64,000 nucleotides of DNA, from contig JAGXFN010000008.1 in the NCBI GenBank assembly GCA_024637195.1, forward strand, positions 1 to 64,000, written 5' to 3'. The notes beneath the pieces are model-generated. The model ran no database searches and was not told the origin of the DNA. It saw nothing but the letters and a program-made list of their open reading frames with translations. The stretch is from Arcobacter sp. GTDB taxonomy: Bacteria; Campylobacterota; Campylobacteria; Campylobacterales; Sulfurimonadaceae. Position numbers and translations under genes: made by a program. Below, in pieces: positions 36,770-46,120 of the stretch. Numbering within the stretch: position 1 is the first letter of the stretch; each line of letters starts with the position of its first letter.

Positions 36770-39490
36770 TTAATTACCTGTTTTTAATCTCCAAACAGCG
36801 ATCTCTTTTCCCATCGTCACCACCTCATGTGAACCAGGCAAGAATCTCCCACCGACTATTTTATCACCCATGATAATTTCTACAGGGGTCTTATTACCTT
36901 TTTCCCAAAGATGTACTCCATATTCGCCCACAGCCATCATATATTTTTCATCGTCACTAAACTGGATATCAGTGCAATCCATATGTGAATCGGCCGTATA
37001 AGAATCAATCTTTTTCTTGTTGCGGATATCCCAGAACGTGATTGCTTTGTCCCTTGAGCCAACCATCAAGATATTCTGATCATTAGGCGTGAATTTCATG
37101 ACTCCGACTTCTCCGACCTCTTTGTCTTCTATGGTATCCATATATTCTATCGCATCCAACTGATCGATATGCCAACGTTCAATGACACTTTTATTACTTC
37201 CAACATAAAGTATTTTCTTATCGTGTGAAAGTGTCAGGGCAGTGATACGAGGGGCAAAAAATGATTTGGAACCTTGCAAGAACTTTGGTGTAAATTCGGC
37301 AGTTTTAATACCGTTTTCTAAATCATAAAAAGCCACGTTCTTACCAGCGAATACTGCTGTCTTGTGGTCTGAAAGAAAGAGTTTAAGCCTGCCGGGATTT
37401 TTGTCCGGAAGGTCAACAATCTTTACTCGTCGGTTTGTTGTGAGATCCACAATATCAATCTTGTTACCGTAACGATGTACAGCCAGATAGGATTCGTCTT
37501 GTGTTGCAGCGATATCATCACTGCGTTCCAAATCCCTATGCAATTTGGCATGAAATGCATACCCCTCTCTGAGTCCTAGATCGTATAATTTGGCCTCTAA
37601 ACCTATAACAACGAACCGATTGCTATCAGGTAAATTCACAAAGCTGTTAGGAGCATATTGATTTTTATCAAATGTCTTAATCTTAGCAGCAAGACCAAAA
37701 GCACTGTCCAGCTCTTTCGCTTGGTATTGATGTTCTCTGATCATTCCTTCTTTGACAAAACTGATTGTATTATTATCCTCTTGGGAACACAATCGGCTGA
37801 CATAATTGCCAACATAGTAATCTGTCTTAATTATGTGAGCATTGATCAGGGCATAATCCAATCCTTCATACGCTTTACTGTTAAAATGGATATTGTCATT
37901 CATGCCAATGGTACCAACAAAATCCGAACAAAGCTTTCCTCCGGGGATCCCATAATAAGTGAGGCTGACACCCCCTTTAGGCATTCCCTTGATCTCCATC
38001 TTCTCTCCAAAGAAGACCTTGATATTCCCTTTGTCATCCAGCATTTTTTTAGAAAGCAGCCCCTCTTTGACAGCGCTGGCATTATTGAGTTTAGATGTAG
38101 ACATATTGGCAAAAGTACCAGCATAGTTCTTCAGTATTTCACTTTGTTGCATAATAGCCTTATGCATATCGTTTACTGTAAATTTAGATGCTTTCTCCTG
38201 ATGTTCAGGTTGCTTTGTCATAAAACGCGATAGATTCACATTGCTTTGATTACAGTCAAAGAAGTGTTTGAGCTCCTCTGTTTCCCCTTCCATCTCTGAT
38301 TTCATCTTGATGGTCATCATCCACCACATCTGGGGATTAAGAACGTGTTCAAGGAATTCCTCTTTAAGATCACTCTTTTCAATGTCTTCCATGACATTTT
38401 TAATAAATTTCAGGTCAGATTTTTCGAAACAGTTACCCAGACGTACCATACATAATCCAGACTCTAGGTTTTGGCCTTTACTATTTAACTGTTCACTTAC
38501 CACATCAATATATGTTTTCATCTTTCTCTTCATATCACTATCACCTTGATATGATGCAATAAAAGCTTTACTCTTAGTGAAATCTATAACCTTTTTAGGT
38601 TGCTTAGCAGGCTTTATGATCTTTGCATCAAAAGTGCCTATTTCTGTTTTTGTGATATTGTGCTCACAGTATGCCTTAACCTCCTTTGGCAGGAACTCCT
38701 CTTTTAGCGGATAATAATGAGAAAAACGTTCACCAAGGGAAGCGATTTTACGTTTAGAATTGAAATAAAAGTCTTCCTGCAAATAGACTTCATAATACTT
38801 CTGGCACTCATCAAGATAGATCAACTCCTGTTTCATCGCATAGCGCTGTTTGGGTTGGTCATATTGTCGAAGCATCTCTTCTCGAAGATAGGCAGAACGC
38901 AGAAGAAGATCTTTTTCGATATGTCCGACATTCTTTTTCTCGATAGCACTGTATATATGCTTTGGAATAGTATTTGGTGGCAATTTTTTCAGCGAACTGA
39001 GATCATAGTCAGGTAATTTCGGATTTTTGGGCATAGGCTTGTATACTGGAGGGCTCTTCAAAATTGATTTTCGCAATTTTTCATCATACTTACGCATTCT
39101 ATCAGAGCTCTCTGAAGAACCATCTGTACGGATACTCCCTTCAAGCCTACGCAGTTTTTTAAGGCGTTTTTTCAGTTCATCTGTTGGAGTAAGAATGGCT
39201 TCGAGTACATCATCAAAATCATAGTGTAAAGAACACTGTTGTTCAATATCACTCACCAAGTGCCACAATCTCCAGTAATCGAGATCCGACTTCACTAGTG
39301 CGTCTCTATCATCAACATGTCCCATGCGATATTTCAGTGCAAGAGTATAGGCATAAATCACCATCTTCTCATCATCATTAAAACATTCAAATGAATCTAT
39401 TAATTGAACAGTTTCTATCGGAAGTTTGTCGGAAACATACAACGCAAACGCGGCATTGATATATAAAAGAAGTACAAACAGCATTTTCAT
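36770..39490 (-). CDS. Secreted WD40-repeat protein
   Basis: 906 aa from the ATG with AAAGG upstream (a TTG three codons earlier is less likely). Signal peptide (about 1-17), a long charged helical region (about 100-500), then WD40-type beta-propeller repeats (about 610-905) with F-W-D-I-R, Y-G-V-H-L-W and A-V-W-R-L. It would be exported to the periplasm. It is the first host gene beside the prophage; its 3' end is 118 bases from the phage terminus and intact. Function unknown. Confidence 0.75.
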   Translation of the reverse strand: MKMLFVLLLYINAAFALYVSDKLPIETVQLIDSFECFNDDEKMVIYAYTLALKYRMGHVDDRDALVKSDLDYWRLWHLVSDIEQQCSLHYDFDDVLEAILTPTDELKKRLKKLRRLEGSIRTDGSSESSDRMRKYDEKLRKSILKSPPVYKPMPKNPKLPDYDLSSLKKLPPNTIPKHIYSAIEKKNVGHIEKDLLLRSAYLREEMLRQYDQPKQRYAMKQELIYLDECQKYYEVYLQEDFYFNSKRKIASLGERFSHYYPLKEEFLPKEVKAYCEHNITKTEIGTFDAKIIKPAKQPKKVIDFTKSKAFIASYQGDSDMKRKMKTYIDVVSEQLNSKGQNLESGLCMVRLGNCFEKSDLKFIKNVMEDIEKSDLKEEFLEHVLNPQMWWMMTIKMKSEMEGETEELKHFFDCNQSNVNLSRFMTKQPEHQEKASKFTVNDMHKAIMQQSEILKNYAGTFANMSTSKLNNASAVKEGLLSKKMLDDKGNIKVFFGEKMEIKGMPKGGVSLTYYGIPGGKLCSDFVGTIGMNDNIHFNSKAYEGLDYALINAHIIKTDYYVGNYVSRLCSQEDNNTISFVKEGMIREHQYQAKELDSAFGLAAKIKTFDKNQYAPNSFVNLPDSNRFVVIGLEAKLYDLGLREGYAFHAKLHRDLERSDDIAATQDESYLAVHRYGNKIDIVDLTTNRRVKIVDLPDKNPGRLKLFLSDHKTAVFAGKNVAFYDLENGIKTAEFTPKFLQGSKSFFAPRITALTLSHDKKILYVGSNKSVIERWHIDQLDAIEYMDTIEDKEVGEVGVMKFTPNDQNILMVGSRDKAITFWDIRNKKKIDSYTADSHMDCTDIQFSDDEKYMMAVGEYGVHLWEKGNKTPVEIIMGDKIVGGRFLPGSHEVVTMGKEIAVWRLKTGN

Positions 39491-39721
39491 ATTTGGCAAC
39501 CTTTTAAATATTGAAATGTAATCACATAAATCAAAATTCAGTGAGTATAATCAATGCTTCCTTTAATCAACATATGTATTAACATTTTTTGATATGTATT
39601 GGTATTTATACATTTATGGCAGAGAGAGCATAAATATTTGCTATTTAAAAAAAGTCCCTATTTTAGGGGTTTGTGGGTTGAACTAGCAGAGAGGAAAGGA
39701 TTTTAACCCCCACACCCGAAA
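39491..39721. other. AT-rich intergenic region
   Basis: No gene seen. It should hold the promoter of the WD40 gene. A short CCCT/AGGG hairpin lies near 39655-39668. Confidence 0.4.
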
Positions 39722-39748
39722 GACCCTTCCTGCTATAGCAGGAAGGTC
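39722..39748. terminator. Strong hairpin terminator
   Basis: CCTTCCTGC/GCAGGAAGG around a TATA loop, extended by two more pairs with a bulge. It is adjacent to the stop of the coiled-coil gene at 39749 and could stop transcription from both sides. Confidence 0.75.
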
Positions 39749-40045
39749 CTACTTCTCTTTTTTGCGGTAGTGGGACATGAAGTAGTGGAAAGAGTTCTGT
39801 AGTGCCTTGTTGGTCAGTTCCATAAAGCTTTTTGCTTCTTTGTAGTTCTCTTCGGCTTTGTGCGACAATTCATCGTACTTTGTATCTGCCTCTTTGTAGA
39901 GTTTTTCAAGCTCTATGGCACCGATATCAAACTGTTTTTTTGCCTCTTCGCTTAGATGCGCGCTTGTCGCCTTCAGCTCGGCCATCTCTTTTTGGAAATT
40001 TGCAAACTGCTTTTTAGCTTCTTTGATCATTTCATCTTTTGTCAT
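39749..40045 (-). CDS. Small coiled-coil protein (98 aa)
   Basis: Starts at the ATG with AAGGGAG; a TATAAT lies just upstream on the same strand. Almost entirely helical and charged (E-E-A-K-K-Q-F, A-E-E-N-Y-K-E-A-K), no signal or membrane segment. It resembles small phasin- or apolipoprotein-like stress proteins, but I cannot assign a family. Monocistronic, closed by the hairpin at 39722. Confidence 0.75.
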   Translation of the reverse strand: MTKDEMIKEAKKQFANFQKEMAELKATSAHLSEEAKKQFDIGAIELEKLYKEADTKYDELSHKAEENYKEAKSFMELTNKALQNSFHYFMSHYRKKEK

Positions 40046-40186
40046 CACAACTCCCTTTTTTTTATTATACACTGTTTTTATAAATTATACTTCATTCTAA
40101 CCAAGTAAGATGGTTATGCAATTTTTCCGCAGCTACCAGCTTTACTACACTGATTTCTATGGCTTGTTTTGAGTTCAGCTTATTCC

Positions 40187-40993
40187 TTAGCCGATCAGGG
40201 CTTTTTTCTGATTGCTGAGTTTTTGCAGGTAGCTTGATATGTTTATCAAGGAGAAGGTCACCAAAAAGATCATAAATCCCGGAAAGACACCGACCCACCA
40301 GGCGATCTCATTGACAGATTTTGCGGTACTTAAGATCGCGCCCCAGCTCATCTGCGGCGCCGTGATTCCAAGGCCCAAAAAACTAAGTCCGGACTCCGCC
40401 AATATCGCGCCCCCGACTCCGAAAGTGAATGAAACAAAATAGATTGGCGCCAGCAATGGGGTGTAATACTTCAGCAGTATCTTCCACTTGCTCACTCCCG
40501 CTATATTGAGTATCTTGATGAAGGGCTGAGAAGTGATGGCAAAACTCTCAGAGCGGATAAGCCGCCCTGTTGTCATCCATCCCGTAACGGAGATGATGAA
40601 GATAAGCACCAAAACAGAAGCATTCACATAAGAGATCAAGGCTAAAAGCAGAAAAAAGGTCGGAAAGGTCAAGAAAAGATCGACACTCACAACAAAAGTC
40701 TTGTCTACCCCACCGCGTAAAAAACCCGCCGTAGCGCCCAGTATAAGTCCCAAAAAAGAAGCGATAAATGCACTTCCCACACCAATGATAAGCGAGATCT
40801 TGCCCCCTTCTATCACGCGTGCCAAAAGGTCTCTGCCCAAACGGTCCGTGCCGAAGGGGTGTGTCAAAGAGGGGGAGACGAGAATACTGGAGGCATCTAG
40901 TTCGTAGGCCGATGTGGTATAGACAAAATTGCCAAAAAATGAGAAGACAAAGATAAAGAGTAAAATAGAGATACTAAGGTAGGGTTTTTTCAC
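40187..40993 (-). CDS. ABC peptide/nickel transporter permease (DppC/OppC-type)
   Basis: 268 aa with five to six membrane helices. H-P-F-G-T-D-R-L-G-R-D-L-L-A-R-V near 45-60 is diagnostic for the DppC/OppC family, and the EAA loop is at A-G-V-S-K-W-K-I-L. Partner permease, ATPases and binding protein are absent around it, so it is an orphan here. Substrate unknown. Confidence 0.88.
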   Translation of the reverse strand: MKKPYLSISILLFIFVFSFFGNFVYTTSAYELDASSILVSPSLTHPFGTDRLGRDLLARVIEGGKISLIIGVGSAFIASFLGLILGATAGFLRGGVDKTFVVSVDLFLTFPTFFLLLALISYVNASVLVLIFIISVTGWMTTGRLIRSESFAITSQPFIKILNIAGVSKWKILLKYYTPLLAPIYFVSFTFGVGGAILAESGLSFLGLGITAPQMSWGAILSTAKSVNEIAWWVGVFPGFMIFLVTFSLINISSYLQKLSNQKKALIG

Positions 40994-41121
40994 AAATAAT
41001 CTTTAATTTTTTAAAAGAAGTATAACACGTTAAGAAGAAAATATAAAATAGTTTGTAAAGATTGAAAACAGAGCAAGAGATGCAGAGGAAAAGCTTCGCA
41101 GCTCCCAAGGAGTCTGCCGGA

Positions 41122-42999
41122 TCAGCGCTTAAGACCCAAAAGCGTATCCATCATCTCATCTATAGTGGTGATGATCTTTGCCGCTGCGCCGTAGGCTGTT
41201 TGGTACTTTATAAGGTTGACCATCTCTTCGTCGATATTCACTTTGGAGATCGACTCATAGCTTTGCAAGACGGCATTGTATTTTGCTGTTATCGTGTCAT
41301 TTGAGGTAATGGCGGCATTCGTGCGTGTACCCACATCCGTAACAAGCGCATCAAAATAACCGTATAAGCTGCTGCTGGTCTTCGTACCGTTTGCTGAAAA
41401 GCTAACACTTTCAAACTGAAGCTGCAGCATATCATTGGCCAGCTTATTGTCCCCGTCGACAGGCGATTTATTCGCTTTTATCTTCGCAGGATCCGAACGC
41501 AAACTGCTCTCAAGGTTGATATCTTTTGCACTGTCGCCTTCAAAAAAACGGCTAATCCCTATGGCCCCGGAAAAGTTTGTGCCTGAAGCCAGGCCATTGT
41601 CTTGATTGTCTTCTATTCCAAAAGTATAACCCGGGAAATCTGTCTTGTTGATTTTCAACTGTAATTGGCCATCAACATAGTTTGCATTTAAAATATCATC
41701 AATGTCATTGGTCGCATTGCCGTCTGCATTGTTATCTTGGTTCAGACGAAGCTGTCCGATGATACTGTTTACACTTCCATTTGGAGGGGTAAGCGAGGAA
41801 TCGTCCATGACTGTTGTGTTGTCTATTCGCACCGTCCGTCTGGCAGTTATGTTTCCATCTATGTCATAGGCTACGATATCAAAGGTTCCTGTCTTGATAT
41901 TCAGATTCGAATTTAAAAGGGTTTCTGTATCCGCCAAGGCAAGCGTATCTGAGGTCATCTTTTCCTGAGCGCCCTGGGCATAAAGGTTGTTTGTGCTTTC
42001 GATAAGTCCTGCCGCAAAACCGTCAATCTGGTTGATGATCTCTTGAAGCTGACCATTTTGAAGATCTCCGTTCGCATCGAAACTGTTTCCGCGAAGATCC
42101 AAGATCGCGCCAACACGTCCTCCGCGCAAGGCCTCGTCCATAGGAATCTTAACCCCGTCCTGGCGCTCATATGAAAGTCCGTAAAACCCATTAGGGTTTG
42201 ATTTGTTGTCAATGACGATAGGATGAAATGTTTTACCGTCAATCACATTGAATCCCGCGATATTGACCGAATAGTTTCCGCCTTTTTCGACAATATCTCT
42301 GCTGACAGGCATGTCTGAAGCGAGGTTTCCTTCAAATATGGTGGCATCAACTAGTTTTGAAAGCGCAACTTCCAATACTCCGCGCTGGTCCCGAAGGTCA
42401 TTGGCGTGCTGACCCGCTATAGACTCAGTTTCGCTGATACTCTGGTTGAGCTGCGCTATCTGATAACCGATCTTGTTAATCTCGTCTACGGATGTTTTAA
42501 GCTGATCATTAAGCGTCATTTGCAAATCGGATATGCGTGTGCGTGTCTGCTGAACATCCTGGCTGAGTACCTGCGTCTGCTGCGCAAGTGCAACTTTTAC
42601 GGCTTGGTTGTCCGGGTTGACTGAGAGGTCTCCCCAAAGGTTAAAATACTCCTGCATATCAAACTTAATACCCACATTTTCGATCTCTGGAAAATAGCTT
42701 GAGAGCTCTTCTAGTGTTTGGCGCTGAAAATCAGTGAACTCTTTACTTTGGCTCTCGGCGCGAAAACGCGAAAAGACAAACTCGTCATGAATACGCACGA
42801 TCTCTTTGACTTGTGTCCCGTTTCCCTGAGCACCGGGAATGATCGTACCCAGCGGAGTCGTACTTTGCTGTACGATACGCTGTCTGGAGTAGCCTTCCGT
42901 CTCAGCATTGGAGATATTATGGCTTGTCGTATTGATCCCAAGCTGCGAAGCGCTTAAACCGCTGTATCCGATATGAAGTCCGTTTAATATTGACGCCAT
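41122..42999 (-). CDS. flgK: Flagellar hook-associated protein FlgK (HAP1)
   Basis: 625 aa. The N terminus G-L-H-I-G-Y-S-G-L-S-A-S-Q-L-G and N-I-S-N-A-E-T-E-G-Y-S-R-Q-R are the flagellar rod/hook signature, and the C-terminal helix ends the junction protein. It links hook and filament. Last gene of the leftward flgI-flgJ-flgM-flgN-flgK cluster. Confidence 0.96.
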   Translation of the reverse strand: MASILNGLHIGYSGLSASQLGINTTSHNISNAETEGYSRQRIVQQSTTPLGTIIPGAQGNGTQVKEIVRIHDEFVFSRFRAESQSKEFTDFQRQTLEELSSYFPEIENVGIKFDMQEYFNLWGDLSVNPDNQAVKVALAQQTQVLSQDVQQTRTRISDLQMTLNDQLKTSVDEINKIGYQIAQLNQSISETESIAGQHANDLRDQRGVLEVALSKLVDATIFEGNLASDMPVSRDIVEKGGNYSVNIAGFNVIDGKTFHPIVIDNKSNPNGFYGLSYERQDGVKIPMDEALRGGRVGAILDLRGNSFDANGDLQNGQLQEIINQIDGFAAGLIESTNNLYAQGAQEKMTSDTLALADTETLLNSNLNIKTGTFDIVAYDIDGNITARRTVRIDNTTVMDDSSLTPPNGSVNSIIGQLRLNQDNNADGNATNDIDDILNANYVDGQLQLKINKTDFPGYTFGIEDNQDNGLASGTNFSGAIGISRFFEGDSAKDINLESSLRSDPAKIKANKSPVDGDNKLANDMLQLQFESVSFSANGTKTSSSLYGYFDALVTDVGTRTNAAITSNDTITAKYNAVLQSYESISKVNIDEEMVNLIKYQTAYGAAAKIITTIDEMMDTLLGLKR

Positions 43000-43000
43000 C

Positions 43001-43429
43001 TTATGCTCTTATTTCCAAGAAGGATGCGTTCTTGGATGTCATCTGCGTATAGCCGTTCATCTCTGTCGGCACAAGACGCTCTAATAGTTTATTATAAAAT
43101 GAGGAGACCGAAAGAACCATTTTTGCATATTTTTTATTTACATCTCGCAAGGAGGCAAGTGATATTTTTAATTTTTTAAGATATTCATTTTCATCATCAT
43201 TTAAAAGTTTATCCAAAGATACGTTAGGGTTTTGTGTCATCAGCTTAGAGATCTCATGATCAATCATTGCTTTTTTATTCTCAAAACTGCTGATCATATC
43301 TTCTTTGATCTTACGTCTTTCAAACTGATACTCATGATTTGCCAGTTTTATATCTTCGATGTCTTGTTCGCTGATTTTAACCAACTGTTCAAGATCAGAA
43401 ACGGCACTCTTTAGATGGTATGACAACAT
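43001..43429 (-). CDS. FlgN-like flagellar export chaperone
   Basis: 142 aa, almost all helical, the typical plan of FlgN, which keeps FlgK and FlgL soluble before export. It is directly upstream of flgK (one-base gap) with AGGAGA at good spacing. Sequence identity in this family is low, so the call leans on size, structure and position. Confidence 0.75.
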   Translation of the reverse strand: MLSYHLKSAVSDLEQLVKISEQDIEDIKLANHEYQFERRKIKEDMISSFENKKAMIDHEISKLMTQNPNVSLDKLLNDDENEYLKKLKISLASLRDVNKKYAKMVLSVSSFYNKLLERLVPTEMNGYTQMTSKNASFLEIRA

Positions 43430-43442
43430 AATTTCTCCTAAA

Positions 43443-43643
43443 TCAGAGTATCTCTTCCGCTATCTTTTTCGCCAAGGCTTTAAGATCGAGCTGATACTCT
43501 CCATTTTCAATTGAACTTTTCAACTGTTCAATCTTACTAGTATCCCCCTGCTTGTCTATCGTAGAGGGACGCTTTGAAGCCTCTTTGGCTTCGCTCTCTT
43601 GCTGTGTGTTTCTAATGGCTGTAGCGCCTATTTTGGAAATCAT
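43443..43643 (-). CDS. flgM: Anti-sigma-28 factor FlgM
   Basis: 66 aa. The C-terminal helix I-E-N-G-E-Y-Q-L-D-L-K-A-L-A-K-K-I-A is the sigma-28-binding signature of FlgM; the N terminus is polar and disordered. It inhibits FliA until hook completion. Located between flgJ and the flgN-like gene. Confidence 0.88.
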   Translation of the reverse strand: MISKIGATAIRNTQQESEAKEASKRPSTIDKQGDTSKIEQLKSSIENGEYQLDLKALAKKIAEEIL

Positions 43644-43713
43644 TTACTATCCTTGTATGCTTGTAACATTATATATAGCATATTATCGGCAGATCAATGA
43701 AAAAGTTTAGCAG

Positions 43714-43998
43714 CTATCTCCCCTCGCTAAGATAATCAAAAAGTATCTGCGAAAGACCGAAGTTGCCAGCACCTACCTTTGATATCTCGTCTCGATACAT
43801 GGAGTTGTAGATTTTGTCTCCGGGATCTTTGCCAAAGAGCGTATTCTCGTCTTTCATCGAGACATCCATGATCTGTTTCAAGATAATGGCCTCAAATTGA
43901 TCTGTCTGCGCTTTAAGCGTCTCTTTGTCAAGATTTTTCTCTACTTTTGGAACATTCGCATTGGCTTGATACAATGCTATTGAGTTGTCTATGTTCAT
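43714..43998 (-). CDS. FlgJ-like rod-binding protein
   Basis: 94 aa, corresponding only to the N-terminal rod-scaffold domain of enteric FlgJ (Q-F-E-A-I-I-L-K-Q-I-M, D-P-G-D-K-I-Y). The muramidase domain is absent, as is common in Campylobacterota. Its start overlaps the flgI stop (TAATG). Confidence 0.88.
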   Translation of the reverse strand: MNIDNSIALYQANANVPKVEKNLDKETLKAQTDQFEAIILKQIMDVSMKDENTLFGKDPGDKIYNSMYRDEISKVGAGNFGLSQILFDYLSEGR

Positions 43999-45041
43999 TA
44001 GATGACCTCCAGTTCAGCTTGGATGGCACCCGCCTTTTTCATTGCTTCTAGTATAGAAATAATGTCTTTTGGCGTGGCTCCTAATTTTTGCAAAGAACGC
44101 GCGATATTGGCTACCGTCGAACTTCCTTTTTTTGCCATCAAACGGCTGTCTTCAAGTCCGATCACAATATCTTCATCCAAAGTCAGGTTGTTTCCCGGGC
44201 CCGGCACGGCGTCTTCTTCTATCTTGATCGTAATCTCTCCGTGGGTTATCAAAATCGGAGAGATCGCTATGTCAACTCCAGCAACTATTGTTCCTGTTCT
44301 TTCGTTGATTATGATGCGCTGAAGCGGTATGTAGTTGATGTCAAGCGCTTGTACTTCTGCCAAAAACTCTATCATACTCTTGTTCTGCGGACGTTTTAGT
44401 TTGATTGATTTAGGGTCAAGCGCAACAGCGACTTGCATATGGTAGATCCCATTGATCGCGTTTTGAAGACTTACCGCATTGGTAAAACTGCTGTTTTTCA
44501 GGCTAAGTGTCGCATAGTCTTGATTGTAAAGATCAAGAGGAACCTCGCGCTCGACGATACCGCCTCCATAGACAATACCTGCCGTTGCATGGTTTAATGA
44601 GCCGCTGCCTCTTTCATTCTTGCCACCGATGCTCAGTGCTCCCTGCGCTAGTGCGTAGATCTTGCCGTCGACACCCTTAAGCGGTGTCATCAGAAGTGTT
44701 CCGCCTTCAAGTGATTTTGCATCGCCGATAGCTGAGACCGTAACGTCGACCGTATCGCCTTGACGCGAAAACGAGCCGAGTTTTGCCGTGACAACAACCG
44801 CGGCGACATTTTTTGACTTTATGTCATTTGGGTTCATGTCAATGTTCATAGCTTTTAACATGTTGGCGATAGACTGTAGGGTAAACACAGAGGTTGTTCC
44901 GTCTCCGGTCTTGCTGAGTCCGACGACCAAAGAGTAGCCGATAAGCTGATTTTCGCGGACACCGACAACCTGGGTGACTTCTGAGACCTTGGTTGCCTCC
45001 AGCGTTGCTAAAAAGAGTAAAGATATTAATAGTATTTTCAT
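43998..45041 (-). CDS. flgI: Flagellar P-ring protein FlgI
   Basis: 347 aa. Signal peptide (about 1-15), then V-R-E-N-Q-L-I-G-Y-S-L-V-V-G-L and G-D-G-T near 50, and N-E-R-T-G-T-I-V-A-G in the second half, all typical of FlgI. It forms the periplasmic P ring. AGGAAA precedes the ATG. Confidence 0.96.
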   Translation of the reverse strand: MKILLISLLFLATLEATKVSEVTQVVGVRENQLIGYSLVVGLSKTGDGTTSVFTLQSIANMLKAMNIDMNPNDIKSKNVAAVVVTAKLGSFSRQGDTVDVTVSAIGDAKSLEGGTLLMTPLKGVDGKIYALAQGALSIGGKNERGSGSLNHATAGIVYGGGIVEREVPLDLYNQDYATLSLKNSSFTNAVSLQNAINGIYHMQVAVALDPKSIKLKRPQNKSMIEFLAEVQALDINYIPLQRIIINERTGTIVAGVDIAISPILITHGEITIKIEEDAVPGPGNNLTLDEDIVIGLEDSRLMAKKGSSTVANIARSLQKLGATPKDIISILEAMKKAGAIQAELEVI

Positions 45042-45110
45042 GGACTTTCCTAGATCAAGTGATTACCCCACTCAAAGCAAAAGTTGTACCAAAAAGAAGA
45101 AGAGACCTGA

Positions 45111-45695
45111 CTACGGTAAGAGATAGTGCGAAAGTGATGTCTTTCCGAATTTTTTTGTTTTTTTAAGTCTTAGCAAGCCTATTTTTTCGGGAAGTTCAAG
45201 TCCTGTCATATGCTCTATGGTGATCATTTCGATCATCTCTGCCGGTATGGAGGCCAGCATCTCAAAGGTTTTGTTGTAGATCTCCTCCATTCCTTCTCGA
45301 AGCGAAAACGGAGGATCCACATAAAAATATGCTTTTTCTTTCGCACGAAAGAGCACTTTGATCACCTGGTCGATCGTTGTAAAACTATTTCCCTCAATGA
45401 GAGTAACATTCTCTGCGCCGAGGCTTTTGATGTTTCTTTTTAGTGTCTTAAAAGCATTCTGGTCTTTTTCCATAAAGTAAGCGTGCCCTGCCCCACGACT
45501 GAGCGCTTCTATACCGATAGAACCGCTTCCGGCAAAAAGCTCTACAAAATTGCAGTCGATCACATCATTTTGTATCGTATTGAAATAAGACTCTTTCACG
45601 ATAGACTTGGAGCTTCGCGTTGTCTGCAAAGAGGGAAGATCGATCTTTTTCCCCCTGTATTTTCCGGCAATAACCGTGCCTTGGTATTTACTCAT
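45111..45695 (-). CDS. rsmD: 16S rRNA m2G966 methyltransferase RsmD
   Basis: 194 aa. SAM motif V-E-L-F-A-G-S-G-S-I-G (51-61) and catalytic D-P-P-F (127-130) fit RsmD, which methylates guanine N2 at 16S position 966. The start overlaps the stop of the upstream gene by eight bases. Confidence 0.92.
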   Translation of the reverse strand: MSKYQGTVIAGKYRGKKIDLPSLQTTRSSKSIVKESYFNTIQNDVIDCNFVELFAGSGSIGIEALSRGAGHAYFMEKDQNAFKTLKRNIKSLGAENVTLIEGNSFTTIDQVIKVLFRAKEKAYFYVDPPFSLREGMEEIYNKTFEMLASIPAEMIEMITIEHMTGLELPEKIGLLRLKKTKKFGKTSLSHYLLP

Positions 45696-46065
45696 AAAAA
45701 GCCTTTACTACATGCATAATGCTGTTTTTGTACTCTTGGGTCAACTGCTCAATCCGCTCTTCCAAAAGTCTAAAATCTTTTGTCGGAGTTTCTGCGGCAC
45801 CCTCGTCCTCAAAGGCCTGAATACTCTGTATTCCTGAGATCTTTTTATAAAAATTTTCTAGTGTCAAATAAAGCTGTGAACGGGAAAACGGTTTTTTAAT
45901 ATCCGACTCTTCCCCGTTGGCGATATAAAGAGTGTGATAGGAGTCCATAATTTTTTTATCACGGATAACAAGATCGCACTGCTTTAAAGAGCTTAGATTA
46001 CCCTGCAAAAAAAGCTCCAGGCTTCGTTGCAGCAGAGCAGATTCGCATTGAACGGCAACTTTCAT
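45688..46065 (-). CDS. Conserved protein upstream of rsmD (125 aa)
   Basis: Starts at the ATG with AGGAGG. The N-terminal half alternates strands and helices; the C-terminal half is coiled-coil-like (L-L-E-E-R-I-E-Q-L-T). It is coupled to rsmD. Such genes recur next to rsmD/flagellar clusters in this group, but I cannot name a function. Confidence 0.7.
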   Translation of the reverse strand: MKVAVQCESALLQRSLELFLQGNLSSLKQCDLVIRDKKIMDSYHTLYIANGEESDIKKPFSRSQLYLTLENFYKKISGIQSIQAFEDEGAAETPTKDFRLLEERIEQLTQEYKNSIMHVVKAFYE

Positions 46066-46120
46066 CTCACACTCCTCCTGATTAAACTTCTTGTATGAAA
46101 AAATTATATCGCGTTGAGGC

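Noticed and set aside
40092..40186. A short reading frame continuing after the DppC-type permease stop
   Set aside because: It looks codon-like near its end but has no start codon or ribosome site of its own after the permease stop.
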